A DNA stretch of 64,000 nucleotides from RSA9 sp036381195 (GTDB lineage Bacteria; Gemmatimonadota; Gemmatimonadetes; Longimicrobiales; RSA9). The position numbers were made by a program, and so were the translations under genes. Positions 26,470 through 36,562 of this stretch are shown here, in pieces (the first letter of the stretch is position 1; every line of letters starts with the position of its first letter). The notes under the pieces were generated by a model. The model did no database searches. It was not told the origin of the DNA and worked only from the letters and a program-made list of their open reading frames with translations. The DNA lies in NCBI GenBank assembly GCA_036381195.1, contig DASVDH010000019.1, forward strand, positions 7,452-71,451. The letters are read 5' to 3'.

Positions 26470-27420
26470 ATGTCCGACCACCAGTTCCGTGGCCCGCTCC
26501 TCCTCCTTTCCGGAACCGCGAACCGGCCGCTGGCGGAGGAGATCGCCCAGCACATGGGGATGCCACTCGGAGACGTCACCATCAAGCGCTTCGCCGATGG
26601 TGAGATCTTCGTCCGCATCGACCAGAACGCGCGTGGCCGGGACGTCTTCATCATCCAGCCCACGCCGCCCCCGGCCGACAGCATCATGGAGCTGCTGCTC
26701 CTGGTGGATGCCGCGCGCAGGGCGTCCGCGGCCCGCGTCACCGCCGTGGTCCCGTACTACGGCTACGCGCGTCAGGACCGGAAGGATCAGCCCCGCGTCG
26801 CCATCGGCGCCAAGCTGGTGGCCAACCTGATGGAGGCTGCCGGCGCCGACCGCGTCCTCGGGATGGACTTCCACGCCCACCAGCTCCAGGGTTTCTTCGA
26901 CATCCCCGTCGACCACCTCTACGCGGCACCCGTCCTCACGGGGTACTTCCGTGCGAAGGGGCTGACCGACCTCGTGGTCGTCGCGCCGGACGTCGGCGCA
27001 GCGAAGATGGCCCGCGGCTTCGCGCGGCGGCTGGGCGCCAGCTTCGCGATCATCGACAAACGGCGCCCCGCGCACAACATCGCGGAGGTGCTCACCGTGG
27101 TGGGCGAGGTGGAGGGGCGGCCCTGCCTCATCACCGACGACATGATCGACACGGCGGGCACGCTGGAGAGCGTGATCCGCGCGCTGCGCGAGCAGGGTGC
27201 CGGCACCATTTACGTGTCGGCCACCCACGCGCTGCTCTCCGGCCCCGCGGTGCAGCGCCTCCAGGAGGCGCCGATCAGCGAGGTCGTCGTGACCAATACG
27301 CTCCACGTGCCGGAGGAGAAGAGGTTCCCGAAGCTGACGGTCCTCTCGATCGCCGAGCTGCTGGCGCGGGCCATCCGCTACACGCACTCGAACGAGTCGG
27401 TGAGTCAGCTCTTCGACTGA
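26470..27420 (+). CDS. prs: Ribose-phosphate pyrophosphokinase
   Basis: Prs makes PRPP from ribose-5-phosphate and ATP for nucleotide, histidine and tryptophan synthesis. The 316-residue protein is collinear with the family. It has FADGEIFVRI (about 37-46), VFIIQPTPPPADS, the flexible loop and ATP site PYYGYARQDRKDQPR, GMDFHAHQLQGFFDIPVDHL, and the PRPP signature DDMIDTAGTLES. It heads an operon with rplY (15 bases downstream) and pth, an arrangement common in bacteria. Confidence 0.97.
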   Translation: MSDHQFRGPLLLLSGTANRPLAEEIAQHMGMPLGDVTIKRFADGEIFVRIDQNARGRDVFIIQPTPPPADSIMELLLLVDAARRASAARVTAVVPYYGYARQDRKDQPRVAIGAKLVANLMEAAGADRVLGMDFHAHQLQGFFDIPVDHLYAAPVLTGYFRAKGLTDLVVVAPDVGAAKMARGFARRLGASFAIIDKRRPAHNIAEVLTVVGEVEGRPCLITDDMIDTAGTLESVIRALREQGAGTIYVSATHALLSGPAVQRLQEAPISEVVVTNTLHVPEEKRFPKLTVLSIAELLARAIRYTHSNESVSQLFD

Positions 27421-27435
27421 AGGAGACGTTCCAGT

Positions 27436-28107
27436 ATGGCAACGACCGCAACGTTGAACGCTGTGGTGCGCCACGAACACGGCAAGGGCGCGGCCCGTCG
27501 CCTCAGGCGTGCCGGGCAGGTCCCCGGGGTGATCTACGGCCACGGGGAAGAGACGCGCTCCCTGGCCGTCGACGCACGCGAGCTGGCTCGCCTGTTCTCG
27601 CACATCCGCGTCGAGAACACGATCATCACGCTGAAGATCGAAGGGGAGCGGGGCGGCCCTGTCCGCGCCCTCGTGCGCGAGGTCCAGACGCACCCGTTCC
27701 GGCCCGAGGTCCTGCACGTCGACTTCCTCCAGATCCACGCGGGCGAGCGCGTGCACCTCGAGGTCCCGATCCGGCTGGCCGGCACGGCGGCGGGAGTGAA
27801 GGCCGGCGGGGTCCTCCAGCAGGCGCTCCACGACGTCGAGGTGCGCTGCCTGCCGGACCAGATCCCCGAGTTCATCGAGGTCGACATCTCGGGCCTCGAG
27901 ATCGGCGATTCGCTGCACGTCTCCGACATCCAGGCCCCCGCGGGCGTCGAAATCGAGACCGAAGGCGACCGCGTGGTCTGCACCATCCTCGCGCCGACCG
28001 TCGCCGCGCTCGAGACCACGGCCGAGGCGCCCGAGGGTGTCGGCGGCGAAGTCGAGCCCGAGCTGATCCGCCGCCGCGGAGAGGGCGAAAAGGCGGAGGA
28101 GGAGTAG
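27436..28107 (+). CDS. rplY: 50S ribosomal protein L25/general stress protein Ctc
   Basis: L25 binds 5S rRNA in the large subunit. The N-terminal L25 domain (about 1-95) has HEHGKGAARRLRRAGQVPGVIYG and ends in the motif HPFRPEVLHVDFLQI. The C-terminal TL5/CTC beta domain (about 98-190) and an acidic Glu-rich tail complete the long form of 223 residues. AGGAGA lies nine bases before ATG 27436. The link of prs, rplY and pth is a widespread conserved cluster. Confidence 0.96.
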   Translation: MATTATLNAVVRHEHGKGAARRLRRAGQVPGVIYGHGEETRSLAVDARELARLFSHIRVENTIITLKIEGERGGPVRALVREVQTHPFRPEVLHVDFLQIHAGERVHLEVPIRLAGTAAGVKAGGVLQQALHDVEVRCLPDQIPEFIEVDISGLEIGDSLHVSDIQAPAGVEIETEGDRVVCTILAPTVAALETTAEAPEGVGGEVEPELIRRRGEGEKAEEE

Positions 28108-28136
28108 TCGCCGCGGGCCTGGGGGCGAACGGGACC

Positions 28137-28700
28137 GTGAAGGTCGTCTGCGGGCTGGGGAACCCCGGCCCGGAGTACGCCGCTACGCGGCACAACCTGG
28201 GCTGGTGGGTGCTGGACCGCGTCGCCGCCGACTGGGGGCTGGGCGCGTTCCGACGGATCGGGATCGCGAGCGTCGCGGAGGGCATTTTCGGCGGGCACCA
28301 GATCCGGCTCATCAAGCCCCTGACCTACGTGAACCGGAGCGGGGAGGCGCTGCGGCCGCTCGCCACGCTCGAGGGGGTCGTGGTCTCGCGCGACCTGCTG
28401 GTCGTGGTGGACGATGTGGCGCTGGACGTGGGCCGGGTGCGCTTCCGCGCTCGCGGCAGCGCCGGCGGCCACAACGGCTTGAAGTCGATCGAGGCGGCCC
28501 TCGGCACGCGCGATTACGCGCGCCTGCGCATCGGCGTCGGTGCGCCGCCGGCGGGCGTTCCGCTCGCGGATTACGTGCTGGCCGCGTTCGCTCCCGAGGA
28601 GGAGGAGCGAATCCGCGCCCTCCTGCCGGAGCTGGCCGAGGCGGTCGGGGTGTGGGCGCGGGAGGGCATCGAAAAGGCAGCGCAGCGCTTCAATCGTTAG
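28137..28700 (+). CDS. pth: Peptidyl-tRNA hydrolase
   Basis: Pth releases tRNA from prematurely dissociated peptidyl-tRNA. The 187-residue protein has the catalytic set: Asn in GLGNPGPEYAATRHN (N9, catalytic H19), PLTYVNRSGE, VVDDVALD and GSAGGHNGLKSIEAALGT. The start is GTG 28137, giving the conserved MKVVCGLGNPG. It ends 34 bases before the pyrophosphatase gene and closes the prs-rplY-pth operon. Confidence 0.97.
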   Translation: MKVVCGLGNPGPEYAATRHNLGWWVLDRVAADWGLGAFRRIGIASVAEGIFGGHQIRLIKPLTYVNRSGEALRPLATLEGVVVSRDLLVVVDDVALDVGRVRFRARGSAGGHNGLKSIEAALGTRDYARLRIGVGAPPAGVPLADYVLAAFAPEEEERIRALLPELAEAVGVWAREGIEKAAQRFNR

Positions 28701-28734
28701 CACGAACTGGATTCAACACCCTACGGAGGTGTCC

Positions 28735-30867
<2,133 letters not shown>

Positions 30868-31005
30868 CCGCGCGGACGGCATGCGGCGCGCGCGGCGGGG
30901 CCCGAACGCGCCGCCGCCGCCGCGCCGCAGGCACGGGGAGCGGGCTTCTGGTTTGTCCACGCTGGCACGATAGAGGACTCCGCGCAGCCGGCACGCCGGG
31001 CCGCG

Positions 31006-31013
31006 TAGCTTGC
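31006..31013 (+). promoter_or_regulatory. Isolated TAGCTTGC -10-like element
   Basis: This element is identical to the -10 of the SRP RNA gene and lies 75 bases before the M20 peptidase start. No -35 is recognisable 16-18 bases upstream, so promoter function is uncertain. The gap 30868-31087 shows nothing else. Confidence 0.35.
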
Positions 31014-31087
31014 GGGCCTGGCCGGCCGGCCGCCGCGCGGGCGCGGTGCCCCCGCGCGTGCCCGTACCCCCTCAACGCCCGCTGCCC

Positions 31088-32281
31088 ATGGTCCGCGATC
31101 TGAGCTTCGAGCGCGTTGTCGCCTTCGCCCGCGACCTGATCCGCATCCCGAGCCCACCCGGCGCCGAGGGCGATGTCGCGGCCCGCGTCCGTCTCGAGCT
31201 CGAAGCGCTTCGTTTCGACGACGTGTGGATCGACGACGTGGGCAACGTCATCGGCCGCGTGCGCGGCCGCGGCAGCGCGCCCGCCGTGATGCTCAGCTCG
31301 CATCTCGACGTCGTGGATGCGGGGGACCCCTCCGAGTGGGAGCACCCGCCGTTCGCGGGCGAGGTCGCGGATGGGTTCCTCCACGGCCGCGGCGCCATGG
31401 ACATCAAGGGCCCTCTCGCGGTCCAGACCTACGCCGCGGCCCACTTCCTCGAAGAGCGGCCGGAGGGCGACGTCGTCGTCGCGCACACCGTCCTGGAGGA
31501 GCGGGGCGGGTGGGGGATGGCGCGCCTCATGGAGGCCGGCGAGGTCCGGCCTGGCGCCGTGATCCTGGGCGAGGCCACGGGGGGCGACGTGTGCATCGGG
31601 CACCGCGGGCGCGCTGAGATCGAGGTGGAGGTCTCCGGCGTCGCCGGCCACGCCAGCGCGCCGGAGCGCGCCAGGAACGCCCTGGACCTGCTCCCCGCCG
31701 TGCTCGAGGTCCTCCGCGCGTTCGCGGCAGCCCTGCCGGCCGATCCGGTGCTCGGCCGGTCCACGCTCACACCGACCGCCGTCGAGACCCGGCCTACCAG
31801 CCGCAACGTCATCCCCGATCGGGCGATCGTCGTCGCGGACTGGCGGGTGCTCCCCGGGCTGGACGCGGATGGGGCCGCCGCACGGCTCGCGGACTTCCTG
31901 CGGCGCCGGATCCGCGAGCCGGAGGGGTACCGCGTGGGCGTCCGCGTCGCGGCCGAGCGCCAGGCGACCTACACCGGCCGCGAGGCGCTCCGCACGCTGT
32001 TCTCCCCCGGCTTCCTCCTCCCGGCCGACCACCCCGTCGCGCAGGCCGCCGCGCAGGCCGTCCAGGCCGCAACCCGCCGGCCGCCCGCTGTGCGGCCCTG
32101 GACCTTCGCCACCGACGGCGGGCACACCTGCGGCGTGCACGGGATTCCCACCCTCGGCTTCGCGCCCGGCGAAGAGCGATACGCCCACACCAACCGCGAG
32201 CGCCTCGACCTGAGCGCCGCCCGCCACGCGTATGCTGCGTACCCCGCGTTGATCCGTGCCGTGCAGCGCGCCGCCGCCTGA
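31088..32281 (+). CDS. M20 family metallopeptidase (ArgE/DapE/CPG2-like)
   Basis: This dizinc amidohydrolase/peptidase has 397 residues. Metal ligands appear as SSHLDVVDAG (His, then catalytic Asp), HGRGAMDIKG (bridging Asp), VLEERGGWG (catalytic and ligand Glu), GEATGG and the terminal RYAHTNRERL (His). A dimerisation domain lies between about 170 and 290. Cytosolic deacylation of an N-acyl amino acid or dipeptide is likely, but ArgE, DapE and carboxypeptidase G2 branches cannot be separated without comparison. ATG 31088 starts the conserved part; 26 upstream in-frame residues are rejected. Confidence 0.85.
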   Translation: MVRDLSFERVVAFARDLIRIPSPPGAEGDVAARVRLELEALRFDDVWIDDVGNVIGRVRGRGSAPAVMLSSHLDVVDAGDPSEWEHPPFAGEVADGFLHGRGAMDIKGPLAVQTYAAAHFLEERPEGDVVVAHTVLEERGGWGMARLMEAGEVRPGAVILGEATGGDVCIGHRGRAEIEVEVSGVAGHASAPERARNALDLLPAVLEVLRAFAAALPADPVLGRSTLTPTAVETRPTSRNVIPDRAIVVADWRVLPGLDADGAAARLADFLRRRIREPEGYRVGVRVAAERQATYTGREALRTLFSPGFLLPADHPVAQAAAQAVQAATRRPPAVRPWTFATDGGHTCGVHGIPTLGFAPGEERYAHTNRERLDLSAARHAYAAYPALIRAVQRAAA

Positions 32282-32366
32282 GCCCCGTTCTCGCTGCCGC
32301 GGGCGCGAGGGCCGGGCCGGCAGACGCCGCTGCGTTTCCCCGGGGGCCGGCACCCGGTCGTCCGGG

Positions 32367-32396
32367 GTGGATAAAGTCCTTGGAATCCAATAACTT
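32367..32396 (+). promoter_or_regulatory. Candidate ychF promoter
   Basis: GTGGAT (32367-32372), an 18-base spacer and TAACTT (32391-32396) followed by GA lie 36 bases before ychF. The -10 equals that of prs; the -35 is weak. Confidence 0.5.
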
Positions 32397-32431
32397 GAAA
32401 GATCACCCGAGCGGAGGTGTCCGGAGAGCCG

Positions 32432-33541
32432 ATGCCGAACCTGAGGTTGGGGATCGTCGGGCTCCCCAACGTGGGGAAGTCCACGCTGTTCAATGCGCTG
32501 ACCGCGGCGGGCGCGCCCGCCGAGAACTACCCGTTCTGCACGGTGGAGCCGAACGTGGGCGTGGTCGAGGTGCCGGATCCGCGGCTAGACCTCCTCGTGG
32601 AGCGCGTGCAGCCGCGTGCCCGCACGCCGGCGACCGTGACGTTCGTGGACATTGCCGGGCTGGTGAAGGGCGCTGCCCAGGGTGAGGGCCTGGGAAACCA
32701 GTTCCTGGCGAACATCCGCGAGGTGGACGCCGTCGTCCACGTGGTCCGCTGCTTCGATGATCCGGACGTGAGTCACGTGGCAGGCGCCGTGGACCCCGTC
32801 CGGGACCGGGCGATCATCAACCTCGAGCTCGCGCTGGCCGATCTCCAGCTCGTCGAGCGGCGGCTCGAGAAGGTCGAGAAGGTGGCCCGGTCGGGCGTGC
32901 GCGAGGCGCAGGTCGAGGCGGCCTTGCTCGGCCGCCTGGCGAGCCTGCTCTCCGAGGGCAGGGCGGCGCGGCAGCTCGACGTGCAGGGAGAGGAGGAGGC
33001 CCGCCTGCTCCGGTCCTACAACCTGCTCACCGCGAAGCCCGAGCTGTACGTTGCGAACGTCGCGGAGTCCGACCTGCCGGCCGGCGAGAACCGCCACGTC
33101 GCGGCCCTGCGCGCCGCGATCGAGTCGGACGGCGAGCCCGCCGGGCTGCTCGCCCTCTCCGCCCAGATCGAGGCGGAGCTGAGCGAGCTCGATCCGCCGG
33201 AGCGCGCGGCGTTCCTGGCCGAGCTGGGGCTCGAGGAGAGCGGCCTCGACCGGCTGATCCGCGCGGGCTACCGGCTGCTCGGCTTGATCAGCTTCTTCAC
33301 TGCGGGTGAGAAGGAGGCGCGTGCCTGGACGATCCGGCAGGGCACGCGCGCCCCCCAGGCCGCAGGCGAGATCCATTCCGACTTCGAGCGCGGCTTCATC
33401 CGCGCGGAAACGCTGGGCTGGGCGGACTTCGTCGACGCCGGCTCCCTGAAGGCCGCACGGGAGCGAGGACTGGTCCGGAGCGAGGGGCGCGACTACGTCG
33501 TCCAGGACGGCGACATCATGCTCTTCCGGTTCAACGTGTGA
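32432..33541 (+). CDS. ychF: Redox-regulated ATPase/GTPase YchF (OLA1-like)
   Basis: YchF is a translation-factor-class P-loop protein of the Obg family that prefers ATP and binds ribosomes. G1 is GLPNVGKS (10-17), and ENYPFCTVEPNVG, the G3 region DIAGLVKGAAQGEGLGNQFL and a G4 degenerate region follow. The C-terminal TGS domain contains ISFFTAGEKEARAWTI and GEIHSDFERGFIRAE. The 369-residue length is standard. GGAGG at 32413-32417 and GGAGAG at 32423-32428 precede the ATG; a GTG at 32417 would overlap the first and is rejected. Confidence 0.95.
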   Translation: MPNLRLGIVGLPNVGKSTLFNALTAAGAPAENYPFCTVEPNVGVVEVPDPRLDLLVERVQPRARTPATVTFVDIAGLVKGAAQGEGLGNQFLANIREVDAVVHVVRCFDDPDVSHVAGAVDPVRDRAIINLELALADLQLVERRLEKVEKVARSGVREAQVEAALLGRLASLLSEGRAARQLDVQGEEEARLLRSYNLLTAKPELYVANVAESDLPAGENRHVAALRAAIESDGEPAGLLALSAQIEAELSELDPPERAAFLAELGLEESGLDRLIRAGYRLLGLISFFTAGEKEARAWTIRQGTRAPQAAGEIHSDFERGFIRAETLGWADFVDAGSLKAARERGLVRSEGRDYVVQDGDIMLFRFNV

Positions 33542-33730
33542 GCCATCGCGAAAACCACGCTCCGAGGCCAGGACTGACGCGGGGAGTGTCCCGGGTGTGG
33601 TCGGAGCGCGCGGAGCCGCGCCCCGAATCGGCGGCGAGGGCGGCGGCGACGCCGCAGCGTCGCTCGAGCGCGTCGTCGCGCAGCGCTCGCGGCCGGGCGC
33701 GTCGGCCGGCGGTGGCTCGACGCCGCAGGG

Positions 33731-33760
33731 GTGGACGCGTGGCGCGCTGGGCGTTATCTT
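33731..33760 (+). promoter_or_regulatory. Candidate promoter of the rpsF operon
   Basis: GTGGAC (33731-33736), an 18-base spacer and TATCTT (33755-33760) followed by TC lie upstream of rpsF. The rest of the gap 33542-33828 is GC-rich and featureless apart from the leader hairpin downstream. Confidence 0.5.
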
Positions 33761-33782
33761 TCCGTGCTTTACATCGAATCCT

Positions 33783-33807
33783 GCTCCGCCCGGATCCGGG
33801 GCGGAGC
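33783..33807 (+). promoter_or_regulatory. Hairpin in the rpsF leader, possible S6:S18 control element
   Basis: A near-palindromic 25-base stem (GCTCCGC pairing with GCGGAGC around CCGGATCCGG) lies between the putative -10 and the Shine-Dalgarno of rpsF. In many bacteria the S6:S18 complex binds a leader structure with exposed CCG and represses its own operon. CCG triplets are present here, but I could not verify the full consensus. Confidence 0.35.
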
Positions 33808-33828
33808 CGCTAGACCGAGGGAGGGATC

Positions 33829-34191
33829 GTGCGGGACTACGAGGTCGTCTACATCTTCGACTCCGCCGTCCCCGAGCCCACGATCGCCGACAAGCTGGAG
33901 CGCTACCATGCGCTCGTGGCCGGCGACGGGCGCGGCGAGATCACGGCGGTGGATCACTGGGGCAAGCGGCAGCTCGCCTACCCCATCCGGAAGAAGCCCA
34001 ACGGGTACTACGTCGTCGCGCAGATGCGGACGAGCGCGGAGGCGCTGCCGGAGTTCGAGCGCGCGCTGAAGCTGGACGAAGACCTTCTCCGCTACCTGAT
34101 CGTGCTGAACGAGGGCGAGCCGACCGCGCCGATGTCGGTGGCGACGCGCGAGCCACGGGCGAGCGTAGAGGAGGAAGAGGAGGAGGAGTAG
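33829..34191 (+). CDS. rpsF: 30S ribosomal protein S6
   Basis: S6 pairs with S18 on the platform of the small subunit. The 120-residue protein shows MRDYEVVYIFDS, the conserved block KRQLAYPIRKKPNGYYVVAQM (shortened here) and DEDLLRYLIVL, then an acidic C-terminal tail rich in Glu. GTG 33829 follows GAGGGAGGGATC, a strong ribosome-binding site. It is directly followed by rpsR (one base gap), the usual order. Confidence 0.97.
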   Translation: MRDYEVVYIFDSAVPEPTIADKLERYHALVAGDGRGEITAVDHWGKRQLAYPIRKKPNGYYVVAQMRTSAEALPEFERALKLDEDLLRYLIVLNEGEPTAPMSVATREPRASVEEEEEEE

Positions 34192-34192
34192 C

Positions 34193-34414
34193 ATGCGTCG
34201 CCAGCGCAAGGCGTGCCCGCTGTGCGAGTCGGGCATCCGGTTGGTCAACTACAAGGACGAGAAGACGCTCTCCCGCTTCATCACCGAGCGGGGCAAGATC
34301 CTGCCGCGACGCATGACGGGGATGTGCGCGCGTCACCAGCGCCAGATCGCGACGGCGATCAAGCGCGCGCGCTACCTGGCCCTGCTGCCCTACATCCGGG
34401 GGTACGAGGGCTAA
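34193..34414 (+). CDS. rpsR: 30S ribosomal protein S18
   Basis: This 73-residue small-subunit protein shows the family core LVNYKDEKTLSRFITERGKI (about 19-38), followed by LPRRMTGMCARHQRQIATAIKRARYLALLPYI. The N-terminal CPLCESG together with the later Cys resembles the zinc-binding (C+) form of S18. It lies between rpsF and the DUF2232 gene in the rpsF-rpsR-rplI operon. Confidence 0.97.
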   Translation: MRRQRKACPLCESGIRLVNYKDEKTLSRFITERGKILPRRMTGMCARHQRQIATAIKRARYLALLPYIRGYEG

Positions 34415-34418
34415 GGCG

Positions 34419-35366
34419 GTGGCCGCCGCCGACCGCGCGCGAGGGTGGGGCACGGTCGCGCTGCTGGTCCTGGGCTGCGCCGCCACCTCGGCGGTCCAGC
34501 CGGCGGTGTTGATCCTCGTTCCGCTCGTGGTCTTGCTCGCGGCCATGCCGCCGGTGCACCCCGGCCGGATGGGGATCGGGCTGGGGCTCGGCGCGTGGCT
34601 GTTCCAGAGCGGCGGCCGGGAGTCCCTCTGGCTGATCGGCTGGGGGTGGGCGCTCCTGCTCGCTGCCTGGTTCCTCGTGGCGACGCTGGCTCGGCCGCAG
34701 GCGCGCTTCCTGCCCCGCGCCCTCGGCGCGCTGGCAGGCGCCGTGGCCAGTGCGGCGTTGCTGCTGGCCGCCGCCCCGGGCGCGTGGCCCCGCGTGGACT
34801 GGGCGGTCCGGACCTCGCTGCGGGGCGAGGCGACCGACGCCGTACTGGTCATGGGTACGGTGCTCCGGGACTGGCCCTGGGCGCCGGAGGCGATGGAGAC
34901 GGCGTACCGGCTCGCAGAACTGCGGGCGATGGTCTATCCCGCGCTGCTCGCCCTCGCCTCACTGGCCGGGCTCGCCGTCTCCTGGTTCGCGTTCCAGCGG
35001 ATCGTGCGGCGTGAGCCCCGGCCGCTGGCGGGGCTGCGGGAGTTCTGGTTCCGCGACGAGCTGGTCTGGCTGCTCGTCGCGGGCATCGCCCTGCTGGTGC
35101 TTCCGGCGGGGGGCGCGGCGCAACGGGCGGGCTGGAACCTGGTCGCGTTCATGGCCGGGCTGTACGCGCTGCGCGGCCTGGGCGTGCTGCTCTCGCTGGC
35201 GGGCATGCCGGGGCGGGCGGGCATCTTGCTCGCGGCGATCGTCGTACCGTTTCTGTATCCGCTGGTCATGGCCGCCACGGTGATGGTGGGCCTGACCGAC
35301 ACCTGGGTGGATCTCCGCGGCCGCGGGCCGTCCGGAGACTCCGGATCCGGAGCAACGGGATCATGA
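34419..35366 (+). CDS. DUF2232 (YybS-like) integral membrane protein
   Basis: This 315-residue protein has about eight hydrophobic helices and no soluble domain. Weak sequence features (RESLWLIGWGWALLLAAW; a late AGLYALRGLGVLLSLAG block) and above all its position between rpsR and rplI match the YybS/DUF2232 family, which occupies this place in several phyla. Function is unknown. GTG 34419 lies four bases after rpsR and its stop overlaps the rplI ATG, so it is co-translated with ribosomal proteins. Confidence 0.7.
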   Translation: MAAADRARGWGTVALLVLGCAATSAVQPAVLILVPLVVLLAAMPPVHPGRMGIGLGLGAWLFQSGGRESLWLIGWGWALLLAAWFLVATLARPQARFLPRALGALAGAVASAALLLAAAPGAWPRVDWAVRTSLRGEATDAVLVMGTVLRDWPWAPEAMETAYRLAELRAMVYPALLALASLAGLAVSWFAFQRIVRREPRPLAGLREFWFRDELVWLLVAGIALLVLPAGGAAQRAGWNLVAFMAGLYALRGLGVLLSLAGMPGRAGILLAAIVVPFLYPLVMAATVMVGLTDTWVDLRGRGPSGDSGSGATGS

Positions 35367-35824
35367 AGAGCGTGAAAGTCATTCTCCGGGAGGACGTGCC
35401 CAAGCTGGGCAGTGCCGGGCAGATCGTTGCCGTGAAGCCGGGCTACGCGCGCAACTACTTGCTGCCCCGTGGTTTCGCCTACGAGGCGACGCAGGCCAAC
35501 GTGCGGCAGCTCGAGGAAGAGAAGCTGCGGGCGGAGCAGCGCGCACGCCGCGAGTACCTCGAGGCCCGCAGGCGCGCGGCGGCGCTCGAGGGCATCTCGC
35601 TGACCTTCAAGGCGCGGGCCGGCGAGGAGTCGAAGCTGTTCGGTTCGATCACGGCCGCCGACATCGCGGACCGGCTGAACGAGCAGGGTCTGGACTTCGA
35701 GGTGGACCGCCGCGCCATCGTTCTGGAAGAGCCGATCAAGAGTCTCGGCGTCTACTCCGTTCCGGTCCACCTGCACGCCGAGGTGCGGCCCGAGATCAAG
35801 GTCTGGGTCATCAAGGAGGACTGA
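35363..35824 (+). CDS. rplI: 50S ribosomal protein L9
   Basis: L9 bridges the L1 stalk base and neighbouring ribosomes. The 153-residue protein has the signature VKPGYARNYLLPRGFA (about 24-39), a long charged connecting helix (about 45-75) and the C-terminal domain LFGSITAADIADRL...VDRRAIVLEEPIKSLGVYSVPVHLH. The ATG overlaps the preceding stop. It ends the S6-S18-L9 operon. Confidence 0.97.
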   Translation: MKSVKVILREDVPKLGSAGQIVAVKPGYARNYLLPRGFAYEATQANVRQLEEEKLRAEQRARREYLEARRRAAALEGISLTFKARAGEESKLFGSITAADIADRLNEQGLDFEVDRRAIVLEEPIKSLGVYSVPVHLHAEVRPEIKVWVIKED

Positions 35825-36140
35825 CCGGCTGCCGGCGGCGCGCATCGGCGGGGGTGCGGCTTCGCCTCTCGCGTGCGCGCCGCGCGAGCCGGGGAGTGCG
35901 CGCGGCGTCCCCTCGTGGCGGGGTGTCCTGAACGCGCCGCGCCGCGCGTAGTTAAGGTGTGGAGAGGACGGTCGGCGCGAGGCCTCCGGCTCCCGCGGCC
36001 CGTTCGAGGGGCCGTGAGGGGTGCGGTCGGGATCGGCTGGCCTGGATGATGCACGGTCCACGCTCGTCACGACCGTGGCCGCGGGCGGTTCGGCCCGCCC
36101 ACGAGCCGGGAACCTTTCCCGGACGGCCGGACTATAGGGA
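35825..36140. other. Intergenic gap between rplI and rsfS
   Basis: This 316-base gap has no credible gene. It contains two hairpins near its end, at about 36083-36100 and a perfect 7-bp stem with 3-base loop at 36106-36122. A TATAGG at 36133-36138 could be a -10. If that is used, the first ATG of rsfS (36141) would lie at or before +1. Confidence 0.5.
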
Positions 36141-36548
36141 ATGACGAGAACGGACCCCGACCAGCCCGGAGACCGGATGTCCGGACCTGCTGCGCCGACG
36201 GCGCTCGATCTGCCCACGGACCTCGCCCGGGCCGTCGAGCTGGCCCAGGATCGCAAGGCGCGCGAGCCGGTTCTCCTCGATCTGCGCGGTCTCTCCAACG
36301 CGACCGATTTCTTCTTCATCGTGAGTGGGACCTCGGACCTCCACGTCCGAGCGATCGCCGAGCACATCATCGAGGAGCTCGAGCGGGAGGGTGTGCGTCC
36401 CGACCACGTGGAGGGCCTACGCGGCGGCCGCTGGGTGTTGATCGATTACATCGATTTCGTCATTCACGTGTTCCACCCGGCCGCTCGTGAGTTCTACCAG
36501 CTCGAGCGCCTCTGGGGCGACGCGCCCGCGCACGTCCTCGAGGCCTGA
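36141..36548 (+). CDS. rsfS: Ribosomal silencing factor RsfS
   Basis: RsfS binds L14 and blocks subunit joining when nutrients are low. The 135-residue protein has AVELAQDRKAREPVLLDLRGLSNATDFFFIVSGTSDLHVRAIAEHI and the downstream WVLIDYIDFVIHVFHPAAREFYQLERLWGD, both diagnostic (quoted in parts of the family core). ATG 36141 gives 12 extra N-terminal residues; ATG 36177 has GGAG just upstream and is a likely alternative start. It precedes the large fusion gene by 14 bases. Confidence 0.93.
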   Translation: MTRTDPDQPGDRMSGPAAPTALDLPTDLARAVELAQDRKAREPVLLDLRGLSNATDFFFIVSGTSDLHVRAIAEHIIEELEREGVRPDHVEGLRGGRWVLIDYIDFVIHVFHPAAREFYQLERLWGDAPAHVLEA

Positions 36549-36562
36549 AGAGGGAGCAGCTC

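Noticed and set aside
35949..35954. TAGTTA as a promoter -10 after rplI
   Set aside because: No -35 at suitable distance and no gene begins within about 190 bases.
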